Shown piece by piece: positions 10,601 to 23,449 of a stretch of DNA of 64,000 nt (within the stretch, counting starts at the first letter, position 1; every line of letters starts with the position of its first letter). The stretch comes from Anniella stebbinsi (lineage: Eukaryota > Chordata > Lepidosauria > Squamata > Anniellidae): assembly GCA_029215795.1 (NCBI GenBank), contig JARDYH010000003.1, positions 100,100,609 through 100,164,608 on the forward strand, read 5' to 3'. Both the position numbers and the translations under genes were made by a program. Below the pieces are notes generated by a model. The model made no database searches, had not been told where the DNA came from, and saw nothing but the letters and a program-made list of their open reading frames with translations.

Positions 10601-13600
10601 CCGTGCAGATCAGCAGCAAATGACTTATTTTGAACGAGTTACAAGCATTTCCTCTAGTTTCAGGGAGTTCACTTGTTTCTGACACCTTTGTGTATTTTTA
10701 CTGAACACTCGCTAGTCAGGCGCGTGTTCTGGCCTTAAAATTCCAAAATGGTAAAATGGGTAACTTGTACAGGAACCGTGCAGATGAGCAGCAAATGACT
10801 TATTTTGAACTAGTTATAAGCATTTACTCTAGTTTCAGGGAGTTCACTTGTTTCTGACACCTTTGTGTATTTTTACTGAACACTCGCTAGGCCTTAAAAT
10901 TCCAAAGTGGTAAAATGGGTAAATTGTACAGGAACTGTGCAGATCAGCAGCAAATGACCTATTTTGAAATAGTTAGAAGCATTTACTCTAGTGTCAGGGA
11001 GTTCACTTGTTTCTGACACCTTTGTGTATTTTTACTGAACACTCGCTAGATAGGAGAAGGTTCTAGCCTTAAAATTCCAAAATGGTAAAATGGGTAAATT
11101 GTAGAGGAACCGTGCAGATCAGCAGCAAATGACCTATATTGAACTAGTTAAAAGCATTTACTCTAGTTTCAGGGAGTTCACTTGTTTCTGACACCTTTGT
11201 GTATTTTTACTGAACACTCGCTAGATAGGAGCGTGTTCAGGCCTTAAAATTCCAAAATGGTAAAATGGGTAAATTGTACAGGAACCGTGCAGATCAGCAG
11301 CAAATGACCTATATTGAACTAGTTACAAGCATTTACTCTAGTGTCAGGGAGTTCACTTGTTTCTGACACCTTTGTGTATTTTTACTGAACACTCGCTACT
11401 CAGGCTTGTGTTCTAGCCTTAAACTCCCAAAGTGGTAAATTGGGTAAATTGTACAGGAACCGTGCAGATCAGCAGCAAATGACTTATTTTGAACGAGTTA
11501 CAAGCATTTACTCTAGTTTCAGGGAGTTCACTTCTTTCTGACACCTTTGTGTATTTTTACTGAACACTCGCTACTCAGGCTTGTGTTCTAGCCTTAAACT
11601 CCCAAAGTGGTAAATGGGGTAAATTGTACAGGAACCGTGCAGATCAGCAGCAAATGACTTATTTTGAACGAGTTACAAGCATTTACTCTAGTTTCAGGGA
11701 GTTCACTTGTTTCTGACACCTTTGTGTATTTTTACTGAACACTCGCTAGATAGGAGCGTGTTCTAGCCTTAAAATTCCAAAATGGTAAAATGGGTAAATT
11801 GTACAGGAACCGTGCAGATCAGCAGCAAATGACCTATTATGAACTAGTTAGAAGCATTTACTCTAGTTTCAGGGAGTTCACTTGTTTCTGACACCTTTGT
11901 GTATTTTTACTGAACACTCGCTAGGGAGGCGCGTGTTCTGGCCTTAAAATTCCAAAATGGTAAAATGGGTAAATTGTACAGGAACCGTGCAGATCAGCAG
12001 CAAATGACCTATATTGAACTAGTCACAAGCATTTACTCTAGTGTCAGGGAGTTCACTTGTTTCTGACACCTTTGTGTATTTTTACTGAACACTCGCTACT
12101 CAGGCTTGTGTTCTAGCCTTAAACTCCCAAAGTGTAAATTAGGTAAATTGTACAGGAACCGTGCAGATCAGCAGCAAATGACCTATTTTGAACTAGTTGC
12201 AAGCATTTACTCTAGTTTCAGGGAGTTCACTTGTTGCTGACACTTTTGTGTATTTTTACTGGACACTCGCTAGATAGGAGCGTGTTCTAGCCTTAAAATT
12301 CCAAAATGGTAAAATGGGTAAATTGTACAGGAACCGTGCAGATCAGCAGCAAATGACCTATATTGAACTAGTTACAAGCATTTACTCTAGTGTCAGGGAG
12401 TTCACTTGTTTCTGACACCTTTGTGTATTTTTACTGAACACTCGCTACTCAGGCTTGTGTTCTAGCCTTAAACTCCCAAAGTGGTAAATTGGGTAAATTG
12501 TACAGGAACCGTGCAGATCAGCAGCAAATGACTTATTTTGAACGAGTTCCAAGCATTTACTCTAGTTTCAGGGAGTTCACTTCTTTCTGACACCTTTGTG
12601 TATTTTTACTGAACACTCGCTACGCAGGCTTGTGTTCTAGCCTTAAACTCCCAAAGTGGTAAATGGGGTAAATTGTACAGGAACCGTGCAGATCAGCAGC
12701 AAATGACTTATTTTGAACGAGTTACAAGCATTTACTCTAGTGTCAGGGATTTCACTTGTTTCTGACACCTTTGTGTATTTTTACTGAACACTCGTTAGGG
12801 AGGCGCGTGTTCTGGCCTTAAAATTCCAAAATGGTAAAATGGGTAAATTGTACAGGAACCGTGCAGATCAGCAGCAAATGACCTATATTGAACTAGTTAC
12901 AAGCATTTACTCTAGTGTCAGGGAGTTCACTTGTTTCTGACACCTTTGTGTATTTTTACTGAACACTCGCTACTCAGGCTTGTGTTCTAGCCTTAAACTC
13001 CCAAAGTGGTAAATTGGGTAAATTGTACAGGAACCGTGCAGATCAGCAGCAAATGACTTATTTTGAACGAGTTACAAGCATTTACTCTAGTTTCAGGGAG
13101 TTCACTTCTTTCTGACACCTTTGTGTATTTTTACTGAACACTCGCTACTCAGGCTTGTGTTCTAGCCTTAAACTCCCAAAGTGGTAAATGGGGTAAATTG
13201 TACAGGAACCGTGCAGATCAGCAGCAAATGACTTATTTTGAACGAGTTACAAGCATTTACTCTAGTTTCAGGGAGTTCACTTGTTTCTGACACCTTTGTG
13301 TATTTTTACTGAACACTCGCTAGATAGGAGCGTGTTCTAGCCTTAAAATTCCAAAATGGTAAAATGGGTAAATTGTACAGGAACCGTGCAGATCAGCAGC
13401 AAATGACCTATTATGAACTAGTTAGAAGCATTTACTCTAGTTTCAGGGAGTTCACTTGTTTCTGACACCTTTGTGTATTTTTACTGAACACTCGCTAGGG
13501 AGGCGCGTGTTCTGGCCTTAAAATTCCAAAATGGTAAAATGGGTAAATTGTACAGGAACCGTGCAGATCAGCAGCAAATGACCTATATTGAACTAGTCAC

Positions 13601-13708
13601 AAGCATTTACTCTAGTGTCAGGGAGTTCACTTGTTTCTGACACCTTTGTGTATTTTTACTGAACACTCGCTACTCAGGCTTGTGTTCTAGCCTTAAACTC
13701 CCAAAGTG
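7694..13708 (+). repeat. 35-monomer higher-order unit, copy 2 (offset 6107 bp)
   Basis: Second copy of 1587-7601, directly adjoining it. Monomer order and private variants, such as CTACGCAGG near 12620 and CGTTAGGGAGG near 12795, match copy 1 near 6513 and 6688. No lasting register shift was found across the anchors. Confidence 0.85.
11924..13497 (+). repeat. Nine-monomer unit A-B-D-E-F-A-E-F-D (1574 bp), copy 1
   Basis: Followed immediately by a partial copy at 13498. The period is 9 x 175 minus 1 for the B monomer. The homologous block in the earlier 35-mer is 5817-7390, where the next unit begins with A but turns to E instead of B, so the second 9-mer copy there is missing or was replaced. 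Confidence 0.8.
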
Positions 13709-14545
13709 TAAATTAGGTAAATTCTACAGGAACCGTGCAGATCAGCAGCAAATGACCTATTTTGAACTAGTTGCAAGCATTTACTCTAGTTTCAGGGAGT
13801 TCACTTGTTGCTGACACTTTTGTGTATTTTTACTGGACACTCGCTAGATAGGAGCGTGTTCTAGCCTTAAAATTCCAAAATGGTAAAATGGGTAAATTGT
13901 ACAGGAACCGTGCAGATCAGCAGCAAATGACCTATATTGAACTAGTTACAAGCATTTACTCTAGTGTCAGGGAGTTCACTTGTTTCTGACACCTTTGTGT
14001 ATTTTTACTGAACACTCGCTACTCAGGCTTGTGTTCTAGCCTTAAACTCCCAAAGTGGTAAATTGGGTAAATTGTACAGGAACCGTGCAGATCAGCAGCA
14101 AATGACTTATTTTGAACGAGTTCCAAGCATTTACTCTAGTTTCAGGGAGTTCACTTCTTTCTGACACCTTTGTGTATTTTTACTGAACACTCGCTACGCA
14201 GGCTTGTGTTCTAGCCTTAAACTCCCAAAGTGGTAAATGGGGTAAATTGTACAGGAACCGTGCAGATCAGCAGCAAATGACTTATTTTGAACGAGTTACA
14301 AGCATTTACTCTAGTGTCAGGGATTTCACTTGTTTCTGACACCTTTGTGTATTTTTACTGAACACTCGTTAGGGAGGCGCGTGTTCTGGCCTTAAAATTC
14401 CAAAATGGTAAAATGGGTAAATTGTACATGAACCGTGCAGATCAGCAGCAAATGACCTATATTGAACTAGTTACAAGCATTTACTCTAGTGTCAGGGAGT
14501 TCACTTGTTTCTGACACCTTTGTGTATTTTTACTGAACACTCGCT
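13498..14545 (+). repeat. Nine-monomer unit, copy 2, partial (A-B-D-E-F-A)
   Basis: Repeats the first six monomers of 11924-13497, including the CTACGCAGG and CGTTAGGG markers near 14193 and 14370. It then diverges: a G monomer near 14545 stands where E is expected. Private changes include TTCTACAGG near 13730 and TACATGAACC near 14425. Confidence 0.75.
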
Positions 14546-15600
14546 AGATAGGAGCGTGTTCAGGCCTTAAAATTCCAAAATGGTAAAATGGGTAAATTGT
14601 ACAGGAACTGTGCAGATCAGCAGCAAATGACCTATATTGAACTAGTTACAAGCATTTACTCTAGTGTCAGGGAGTTCACTTGTTTCTGACACCTTTGTGT
14701 ATTTTTACTGAACACTCGCTACTCAGGCTTGTGTTCTAGCCTTAAACTCCCAAAGTGGTAAATGGGGTAAATTGTACAGGAACCGTGCAGATCAGCAGCA
14801 AATGACTTATTTTGAACGAGTTACAAGCATTTACTCTAGTTTCAGGGAGTTCACTTGTTTCTGACACCTTTGTGTATTTTTACTGAACACTCGCTAGATA
14901 GGAGCGTGTTCTAGCCTTAAAATTCCAAAATGGTAAAATGGGTAAATTGTACAGGAACCGTGCAGATCAGCAGCAAATGACCTATTATGAACTAGTTAGA
15001 AGCATTTACTCTAGTTTCAGGGAGTTCACTTGTTTCTGACACCTTTGTGTATTTTTACTGAACACTCGCTAGGGAGGCGCGTGTTCTGGCCTTAAAATTC
15101 CAAAATGGTAAAATGGGTAAATTGTACAGGAACCGTGCAGATCAGCAGCAAATGACCTATTATGAACTAGTTAGAAGCATTTACTCTAGTTTCAGGGAGT
15201 TCACTTGTTTCTGACACCTTTGTGTATTTTTACTGAACTCTCGCTAGGGAGGCGCGTGTTCTGGCCTTAAAATTCCAAAATGGTAAAATGGGTAAATTGT
15301 ACAGGAACCGGGCAGATCAGCAGCAAATGACCTATATTGAACTAGTTACAAGCATTTACTCTAGTGTCAGGGATTTCACTTGTTTCTGACACCTTTGTGT
15401 ATTTTTACTGAACACTCGCTACTCAGGCTTGTGTTCTAGCCTTAAACTCCCAAAGTGTAAATTAGGTAAATTGTACAGGAACCGTGCAGATCAGCAGCAA
15501 ATGACCTATTTTGAAATAGTTAGAAGCATTTACTCTAGCTTCAGGGAGTTCACTTGTTTCTGACACCTTTGTGTATTTTTACTGAACACTCGCTACTCAG
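14546..15600 (+). repeat. Mosaic monomers G-F-D-A-A-B
   Basis: Ordinary satellite monomers linking the first higher-order domain to the next. Two successive monomers (near 14980 and 15165) share GACCTATTATGAAC and AGAAGC, and two successive A heads occur near 15070 and 15245, the second following GAACTCTCGC. This looks like a one-monomer insertion or local duplication. Confidence 0.7.
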
Positions 15601-17000
15601 GCTTGTGTTCTAGCCTTAAAATTCCAAAATGGTAAAATGGGTAAATTGTACAGGAACCGTGCAGATCAGCAGCAAATGACCTATTTTGAACTAGTTGCAA
15701 GCATTTACTCTAGTTTCAGGGAGTTCACTTGTTTCTGACACTTTTGTGTATTTTTACTGGACACTCGCTAGATAGGAGCGTGTTCTAGCCTTAAAATTCC
15801 AAAATGGTAAAATGGGTAAATTGTACAGGAACCGTGCAGATCAGCAACAAATGACCTATATTGAACTAGTTACAAGCATTTACTCTAGTGTCAGGGATTT
15901 CACTTGTTTCTGACACCTTTGTGTATTTTTACTGAACACTCGCTACTCAGGCTTGTGTTCTAGCCTTAAACTCCCAAAGTGGTAAATTGGGTAAATTGTA
16001 CAGGAACCGTGCAGATCAGCAGCAAATGACTTATTTTGAACGAGTTACAAGCATTTACTCTAGTTTCAGGGAGTTCACTTGTTTCTGACACCTTTGTGTA
16101 TTTTTACTGAACACTCGCTAGTCAGGCGCGTGTTCTGGCCTTAAAATTCCAAAATGGTAAAATGGGTAACTTGTACAGGAACCGTGCAGATGAGCAGCAA
16201 ATTACTTATTTTGAACTAGTTATAAGCATTTACTCTAGTTTCAGGGAGTTCACTTGTTTCTGACACCTTTGTGTATTTTTACTGAACACTCGCTAGGCAG
16301 GCGCGTGTTCTGGCCTTAAAATTCCAAAATGGTAAAATGAGTAAATTGTACAGGAACCATGCAGATCAGCAGCAAATGACCTATTTTGAACTAGTTAGAA
16401 GCATTTACTCTAGTTTCAGGGAGTTCACTTGTTTCTGACACCTTTGTGTATTTTTACTGAACACTCGCTACTCAGGCTTGTGTTCTAGCCTTAAACTCCC
16501 AAAGTGGTAAATTGGGTAAATTGTACATGAACCGTGCAGATCAGCAGCAAATGACCTATTTTGAACTAGTTACATGCATTTACTCTAGTTTCAGGGAGTT
16601 CACTTGTTTCTGACACCTTTGTGTATTTTTAGTGAACACTCGCTAGGCAGGCGCGTGTTTTGGCCTTAAAATTCCAAAATGGTAAAATGGGTAAATTGTA
16701 CAGGAACCGGGCAGATCAGCAGCAAATGACCTATTTTGAACTAGTTGCAAGCATTTACTCTAGTTTCAGGGAGTTCACTTGTTTCTGACACTTTTGTGTA
16801 TTTTTACTGAACACTCGCTAGATAGGAGCGTGTTCTAGCCTTAAAATTCCAAAATGGTAAAATGGGTAAATTGTACAGGAACCGTGCAGATCAGCAGCAA
16901 ATGACCTATTATGAACTAGTAAGAAGCATTTACTCTAGTTTCAGGGAGTTCACTTGTTTCTGAGACCTTTGTGTATTTTTACTGAACACTCGCTAGGGAG
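15600..17000 (+). repeat. Eight-monomer unit with D-E-H-K core, copy 1 (offset 1400 bp)
   Basis: The order D-E-H-K near 15770-16450 recurs at 17170-17850. The K monomer marker AAAATGAGTAAATTG with AACCATGCAG lies at 16334 and again 1400 bp later. One H monomer here reads AAATTACTTATTTTG, a private T near 16203. Confidence 0.75.
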
Positions 17001-17860
17001 GCGCGTGTTCTGGCCTTAAAATTCCAAAATGGTAAAATGGGTAAATTGTACAGGAACCGTGCAGATCAGCAGCAAATGACCTATTTTGAACTAGTTGCAA
17101 GCATTTACTCTAGTTTCAGGGAGTTCACTTGTTTCTGACACTTTTGTGTATTTTTACTGGACACTCGCTAGATAGGAGCGTGTTCTAGCCTTAAAATTCC
17201 AAAATGGTAAAATGGGTAAATTGTACAGGAACCGTGGAGATCAGCAGCAAATGACCTATATTGAACTAGTTACAAGCATTTACTCTAGTGTCAGGGATTT
17301 CACTTGTTTCTGACACCTTTGTGTATTTTTACTGAACACTCGCTAGTCAGGCTTGTGTTCTAGCCTTAAACTCCCAAAGTGGTAAATTGGGTAAATTGTA
17401 CAGGAACCGTGCAGATCAGCAGCAAATGACTTATTTTGAACGAGTTACAAGCATTTACTCTAGTTTCAAGGAGTTCACTTGTTTCTGACACCTTTGTGTA
17501 TTTTTACTGAACACTCGCTAGTCAGGCGCGTGTTCTGGCCTTAAAATTCCAAAATGGTAAAATGGGTAACTTGTACAGGAACCGTGCAGATGAGCAGCAA
17601 ATGACTTATTTTGAACTAGTTATAAGCATTTACTCTAGTTTCAGGGAGTTCACTTGTTTCTGACACCTTTGTGTATTTTTACTGAACACTCGCTAGGCAG
17701 GCGCGTGTTCTGGCCTTAAAATTCCAAAATGGTAAAATGAGTAAATTGTACAGGAACCATGCAGATCAGCAGCAAATGACCTATTTTGAACTAGTTAGAA
17801 GCATTTACTCTAGTTTCAGGGAGTTCACTTGTTTCTGACACCTTTGTGTATTTTTACTGA
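17001..17860 (+). repeat. Eight-monomer unit with D-E-H-K core, copy 2 (offset 1400 bp)
   Basis: Repeats 15.6-16.46 kb. Differences seen include CTAGTCAGGCTTG in the E monomer near 17345 and ACCGTGGAG near 17232. After K the array passes into an I monomer at 17869, whereas copy 1 passes into an E monomer. Confidence 0.75.
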
Positions 17861-19250
17861 ACACTCGCTAGGCCTTAAAATTCCAAACTGGTAAAATGGG
17901 TAAATTGTACAGGAACTGTGCAGATCAGCAGCAAATGACCTATTTTGAAATAGTTAGAAGCATTTATTCTAGTGTCAGGGAGTTCACTTGTTTCTGACAC
18001 CTTTGTGTATTTTTACTGAACACTCGCTAGATAGGAGAAGGTTCTAGCCTTAAAATTCCAAAATGGTAAAATGGGTAAATTGTAGAGGAACCGTGCAGAT
18101 CAGCAGCAAATGACCTATATTGAACTAGTTAAAAGCATTTACTCTAGTTTCAGGGAGTTCACTTGTTTCTGACACCTTTGTGTATTTTTACTGAACACTC
18201 GCTAGATAGGAGCGTGTTCAGGCCTTAAAATTCCAAAATGGTAAAATGGGTAAATTGTACAGGAACCGTGCAGATCAGCAGCAAATGACCTATATTGAAC
18301 TAGTTACAAGCATTTACTCTAGTGTCAGGGAGTTCACTTGTTTCTGACACCTTTGTGTATTTTTACTGAACACTCGCTACTCAGGCTTGTGTTCTAGCCT
18401 TAAACTCCCAAAGTGGTAAATTGGGTAAATTGTACAGGAACCGTGCAGATCAGCAGCAAATGACTTATTTTGAACGAGTTACAAGCATTTACTCTAGTTT
18501 CAGGGAGTTCACTTCTTTCTGACACCTTTGTGTATTTTTACTGAACACTCGCTACTCAGGCTTGTGTTCTAGCCTTAAACTCCCAAAGTGGTAAATGGGG
18601 TAAATTGTACAGGAACCATGCAGATCAGCAGCAAATGACTTATTTTGAACGAGTTACAAGCATTTACTCTAGTTTCAGGGAGTTCACTTGTTTCTGACAC
18701 CTTTGTGTATTTTTACTGAACACTCGCTAGATAGGAGCGTGTTCTAGCCTTAAAATTCCAAAATGGTAAAATGGGTAAATTGTACAGGAACCGTGCAGAT
18801 CAGCAGCAAATGACCTATTATGAACTAGTTAGAAGCATTTACTCTAGTTTCAGGGAGTTCACTTGTTTCTGACACCTTTGTGTATTTTTACTGAACACTC
18901 GCTAGGGAGGCGCGTGTTCTGGCCTTAAAATTCCAAAATGGTAAAATGGGTAAATTGTACAGGAACCGTGCAGATCAGCAGCAAATGACCTATATTGAAC
19001 TAGTTACAAGCATTTACTCTAGTGTCAGGGATTTCACTTGTTTCTGACACCTTTGTGTATTTTTACTGAACACACGCTACTCAGGCTTGTGTTCTAGCCT
19101 TAAACTCCCAAAGTGTAAATTAGGTAAATTGTACAGGAACCGTGCAGATCAGCAGCAAATGACCTATTTTGAAATAGTTAGAAGCATTTACTCTAGCTTC
19201 AGGGAGTTCACTTGTTTCTGACACCTTTGTGTATTTTTACTGAACACTCG
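17521..19250 (+). repeat. Block H-K-I-J-G-E-F-D-A-B, third appearance
   Basis: Same order as the blocks starting at 4608 and 10715, except that a K monomer sits between H and I. The I monomer carries CCAAACTGG where the others carry CCAAAGTGG. A fourth version begins at 27460 and lacks K. Confidence 0.75.
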
Positions 19251-19425
19251 CTACTCAGGCTTGTGTTCTAGCCTTAAAATTACAAAATGGTAAAATGGGT
19301 AAATTGTACAGGAACCGTGCAGATCAGCAGCAAATGACTTATTTTGAACGAGTTACAAGCATTTACTCTAGTTTCAGGGAGTTCACTTGTTTCTGACACC
19401 TTTGTGTATTTTTACTGAACACTCG
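19250..19425 (+). repeat. Chimeric monomer, C-type left half and E-type right half
   Basis: The left part shares the rare TTAAAATTACAAAATGG with the C monomer near 20325. The right part, GACTTATTTTGAACGAG, matches the E monomer near 20733. The switch falls within 19296-19338, which is identical in both parents. The order B-chimera-H here against B-C-D-E-H at 20.1-20.83 kb is what an exchange removing two monomers would leave. Confidence 0.75.
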
Positions 19426-20694
19426 CTAGTCAGGCGCGTGTTCTGGCCTTAAAATTCCAAAATGGTAAAATGGGTAACTTGTACAGGAACCGTGCAGATC
19501 AGCAGCAAATGACTTATTTTGAACTAGTTATAAGCATTTACTCTAGTTTCAGGGAGTTCACTTGTTTCTGACACCTTTGTGTATTTTTCCTGAACAATCG
19601 CCAGGCAGGCGCGTGTTCTGGCCTTAAAATTCCAAAATGGTAAAATGGGTAAATTGTACAGGAACTGTGCAGATCAGCAGCAAATGACTTATTTTGAACA
19701 AGTTACAAGCATTTACTCTAGTGTCAGGGATTTTACTTGTTTCTGACACCTTTGTGTATTTTTACTGAACACTCGCTACTCAGGCTTGTGTTCTAGCCTT
19801 AAACTCCCAAAGTGGTAAATTGCGTAAATTGTACAGGAACCGTGCAGATCAGCAGCAAATGACTTATTTTGAACTAGTTATAAGCATTTACTCTAGTTTC
19901 AGGGAGTTCACTTGTTTCTGACACCTTTGTGTATTTTTACTGAACACTCGCTAGATAGGAGCGTGTTCAGGCCATAAAATTCCAAAATGGTAAAATGGGT
20001 AAATTGTACAGGAACCGTGCAGATCAGCAGCAAATGACCTATATTGAACTAGTTACAAGCATTTACTCTAGTGTCAGGGATTTCACTTGTTTCTGACACC
20101 TTTGTGTATTTTTACTGAACACTCGCTACTCAGGCTTGTGTTCTAGCCTTAAACTCCCAAAGTGTAAATTAGGTAAATTGTACAGGAACCGTGCAGATCA
20201 GCAGCAAATGACCTATTTTGAAATAGTTAGAAGCATTTACTCTAGCTTCAGGGAGTTCACTTGTTTCTGACACCTTTGTGTATTTTTACTGAACACTCGC
20301 TACTCAGGCTTGTGTTCTAGCCTTAAAATTACAAAATGGTAAAATGGGTAAATTGTACAGGAACCGTGCAGATCAGCAGCAAATGACCTATTTTGAACTA
20401 GTTGCAAGCATTTACTCTAGTTTCAGGGAGTTCACTTGTTTCTGACACTTTTGTGTATTTTTACTGGACACTCGCTAGATAGGAGCGTGTTCTAGCCTTA
20501 AAATTCCAAAATGGTAAAATGGGTAAATTGTACAGGAACCGTGCAGATCAGCAGCAAATGACCTATATTGAACTAGTTACAAGCATTTACTCTAGTGTCA
20601 GGGATTTCACTTGTTTCTGACACCTTTGTGTATTTTTACTGAACACTCGCTACTCAGGCTTGTGTTCTAGCCTTAAACTCCCAAAGTGGTAAAT
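19296..20694 (+). repeat. Eight-monomer unit (1399 bp), copy 1
   Basis: Pairs with 20695-21726. Anchor: the rare CAATCGCCAGGCAGG, with CCAGGCAGGC at 19601 and 21000. Order: H-K-E-G-B-C-D-E. The 1399-bp length is 8 x 175 minus the B deletion. The first E monomer carries AAATTGCGTAAA here and AAATTGGGTAAA in copy 2. Confidence 0.8.
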
Positions 20695-21726
20695 TGGGTA
20701 AATTGTACAGGAACCGTGCAGATCAGCAGCAAATGACTTATTTTGAACGAGTTACAAGCATTTACTCTAGTTTCAGGGAGTTCACTTGTTTCTGACACCT
20801 TTGTGTATTTTTACTGAACACTCGCTAGTCAGGCGCGTGTTCTGGCCTTAAAATTCCAAAATGGTAAAATGGGTAACTTGTACAGGAACCGTGCAGATCA
20901 GCAGCAAATGACTTATTTTGAACTAGTTATAAGCATTTACTCTAGTTTCAGGGAGTTCACTTGTTTCTGACACCTTTGTGTATTTTTCCTGAACAATCGC
21001 CAGGCAGGCGCGTGTTCTGGCCTTAAAATTCCAAAATGGTAAAATGGGTAAATTGTACAGGAACTGTGCAGATCAGCAGCAAATGACTTATTTTGAACAA
21101 GTTACAAGCATTTACTCTAGTGTCAGGGATTTTACTTGTTTCTGACACCTTTGTGTATTTTTACTGAACACTCGCTACTCAGGCTTGTGTTCTAGCCTTA
21201 AACTCCCAAAGTGGTAAATTGGGTAAATTGTACAGGAACCGTGCAGATCAGCAGCAAATGACTTATTTTGAACTAGTTATAAGCATTTACTCTAGTTTCA
21301 GGGAGTTCACTTGTTTCTGACACCTTTGTGTATTTTTACTGAACACTCGCTAGATAGGAGCGTGTTCAGGCCATAAAATTCCAAAATGGTAAAATGGGTA
21401 AATTGTACAGGAACCGTGCAGATCAGCAGCAAATGACCTATATTGAACTAGTTACAAGCATTTACTCTAGTGTCAGGGATTTCACTTGTTTCTGACACCT
21501 TTGTGTATTTTTACTGAACACTCGCTACTCAGGCTTGTGTTCTAGCCTTAAACTCCCAAAGTGTAAATTAGGTAAATTGTACAGGAACCGTGCAGATCAG
21601 CAGCAAATGACCTATTTTGAAATAGTTAGAAGCATTTACTCTAGCTTCAGGGAGTTCACTTGTTTCTGACACATTTGTGTATTTTTACTGAACACTCGCT
21701 ACTCAGGCTTGTGTTCTAGCCTTAAA
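20695..21726 (+). repeat. Eight-monomer unit (1399 bp), copy 2, partial
   Basis: Repeats H-K-E-G-B of the preceding unit, including CAATCGCCAGG and the GGCCATAAAATTCC of the G monomer. It diverges at 21727, where the next monomer has AAACTCCC instead of AAAATTAC. Confidence 0.8.
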
Positions 21727-22420
21727 CTCCCAAAGTGGTAAAATGGGTAAATTGTACAGGAACCGTGCAGATCAGCAGCAAATGACCTATATTGAACTAG
21801 TTACAAGCATTTACTCTAGTGTCAGGGATTTCACTTGTTTCTGACACCTTTGTGTATTTTTACTGAACACTCGCTAGGCAGGCGCGTGTTCTGGCCTTAA
21901 AATTCCAAAATGGTAAAATGGGTCACTTGTACAGGAACCGTGCAGATGAGCAGCAAATGACTTATTTTGAACTAGTTATAAGCATTTACTCTAGTTTCAG
22001 GGAGTTCACTTGTTTCTGACACCTTTGTGTATTTTTACTGAACACTCGCTACTCAGGCTTGTGTTCTAGCCTTAAACTCCCAAAGTGGTAAATTGGGTAA
22101 ATTGTACAGGAACCGTGCAGATCAGCAGCAAATGACCTATTTTGAACTAGTTACATGCATTTACTCTAGTTTCAGGGAGTTCACTTGTTTCTGACACCTT
22201 TGTGTATTTTTACTGAACACTCGCTAGATAGGAGCGTGTTCAGGCCTTAAAATTCCAAAATGGTAAAATGGGTAAATTGTACAGGAACCGTGCAGATCAG
22301 CAGCAAATGACCTATATTGAACTAGTTACAAGCATTTACTCTAGTGTCAGGGATTTCACTTGTTTCTGACACCTTTGTGTATTTTTACTGAACACTCGCT
22401 AGGCAGGCGCGTGTTCTGGC
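21560..22420 (+). repeat. Five-monomer unit (875 bp), copy 1
   Basis: Order L, K with GGTCACTTG, E with TTACATGCATT, G. The GGCAGGCGCG head at 21877 matches GGCAAGCGCG at 22752, and the G heads lie at 22227 and 23102, both exactly 875 bp apart. Confidence 0.75.
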
Positions 22421-22434
22421 CTTAAACTCCCAAA

Positions 22435-23295
22435 GTGGTAAATTAGGTAAATTGTACAGGAACCGTGCAGATCAGCAGCAAATGACCTATTTTGAAATAG
22501 TTAGAAGCATTTACTCTAGCTTCAGGGAGTTCACTTGTTTCTGACACCTTTGTGTATTTTTACTGAACACTCGCTACTCAGGCTTGTGTTCTAGCCTTAA
22601 ACTCCCAAAGTGGTAAAATGGGTAAATTGTACAGGAACCGTGCAGATCAGCAGCAAATGACCTATATTCAACTAGTTACAAGCATTTACTCTAGTGTCAG
22701 GGATTTCACTTGTTTCTGACACCTTTGTGTATTTTTACTGAACACTCGCTAGGCAAGCGCGTGTTCTGGCCTTAAAATTCCAAAATGGTAAAATGGGTCA
22801 CTTGTACAGGAACCGTGCAGATGAGCAGCAAATGACTTATTTTGAACTAGTTATAAGCATTTACTCTAGTTTCAGGGAGTTCACTTGTTTCTGACACCTT
22901 TGTGTATTTTTACTGAACACTCGCTACTCAGGCTTGTGTTCTAGCCTTAAACTCCCAAAGTGGTAAATTGGGTAAATTGTACAGGAACCGTGCAGATCAG
23001 CAGCAAATGACCTATTTTGAACTAGTTACATGCATTTACTCTAGTTTCAGGGAGTTCACTTGTTTCTGACACCTTTGTGTATTTTTACTGAACACTCGCT
23101 AGATAGGAGCGTGTTCAGGCCTTAAAATTCCAAAATGGTAAAATGGGTAAATTGTACAGGAACCGTGCAGATCAGCAGCAAATGACCTATATTGAACTAG
23201 TTACAAGCATTTACTCTAGTGTCAGGGATTTCACTTGTTTCTGACACCTTTGTGTATTTTTACTGAACACTCGCTAGGCAGGCGCGTGTTCTGGC
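22435..23295 (+). repeat. Five-monomer unit (875 bp), copy 2
   Basis: Second copy of 21.56-22.42 kb. Private changes include ATATTCAACTAG near 22668 and GGCAAGCGCG at 22752. After the G monomer another GGTCACTTG monomer follows near 23330, giving a third head of that subtype. Confidence 0.75.
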
Positions 23296-23449
23296 CTTAA
23301 AATTCCAAAATGGTAAAATGGGTCACTTGTACAGGAACCGTGCAGATGAGCAGCAAATGACTTATTTTGAACTAGTTATAAGCATTTACTCTAGTTTCAG
23401 GGAGTTCACTTGTTTCTGACACCTTTGTGTATTTTTACTGAACACTCGC

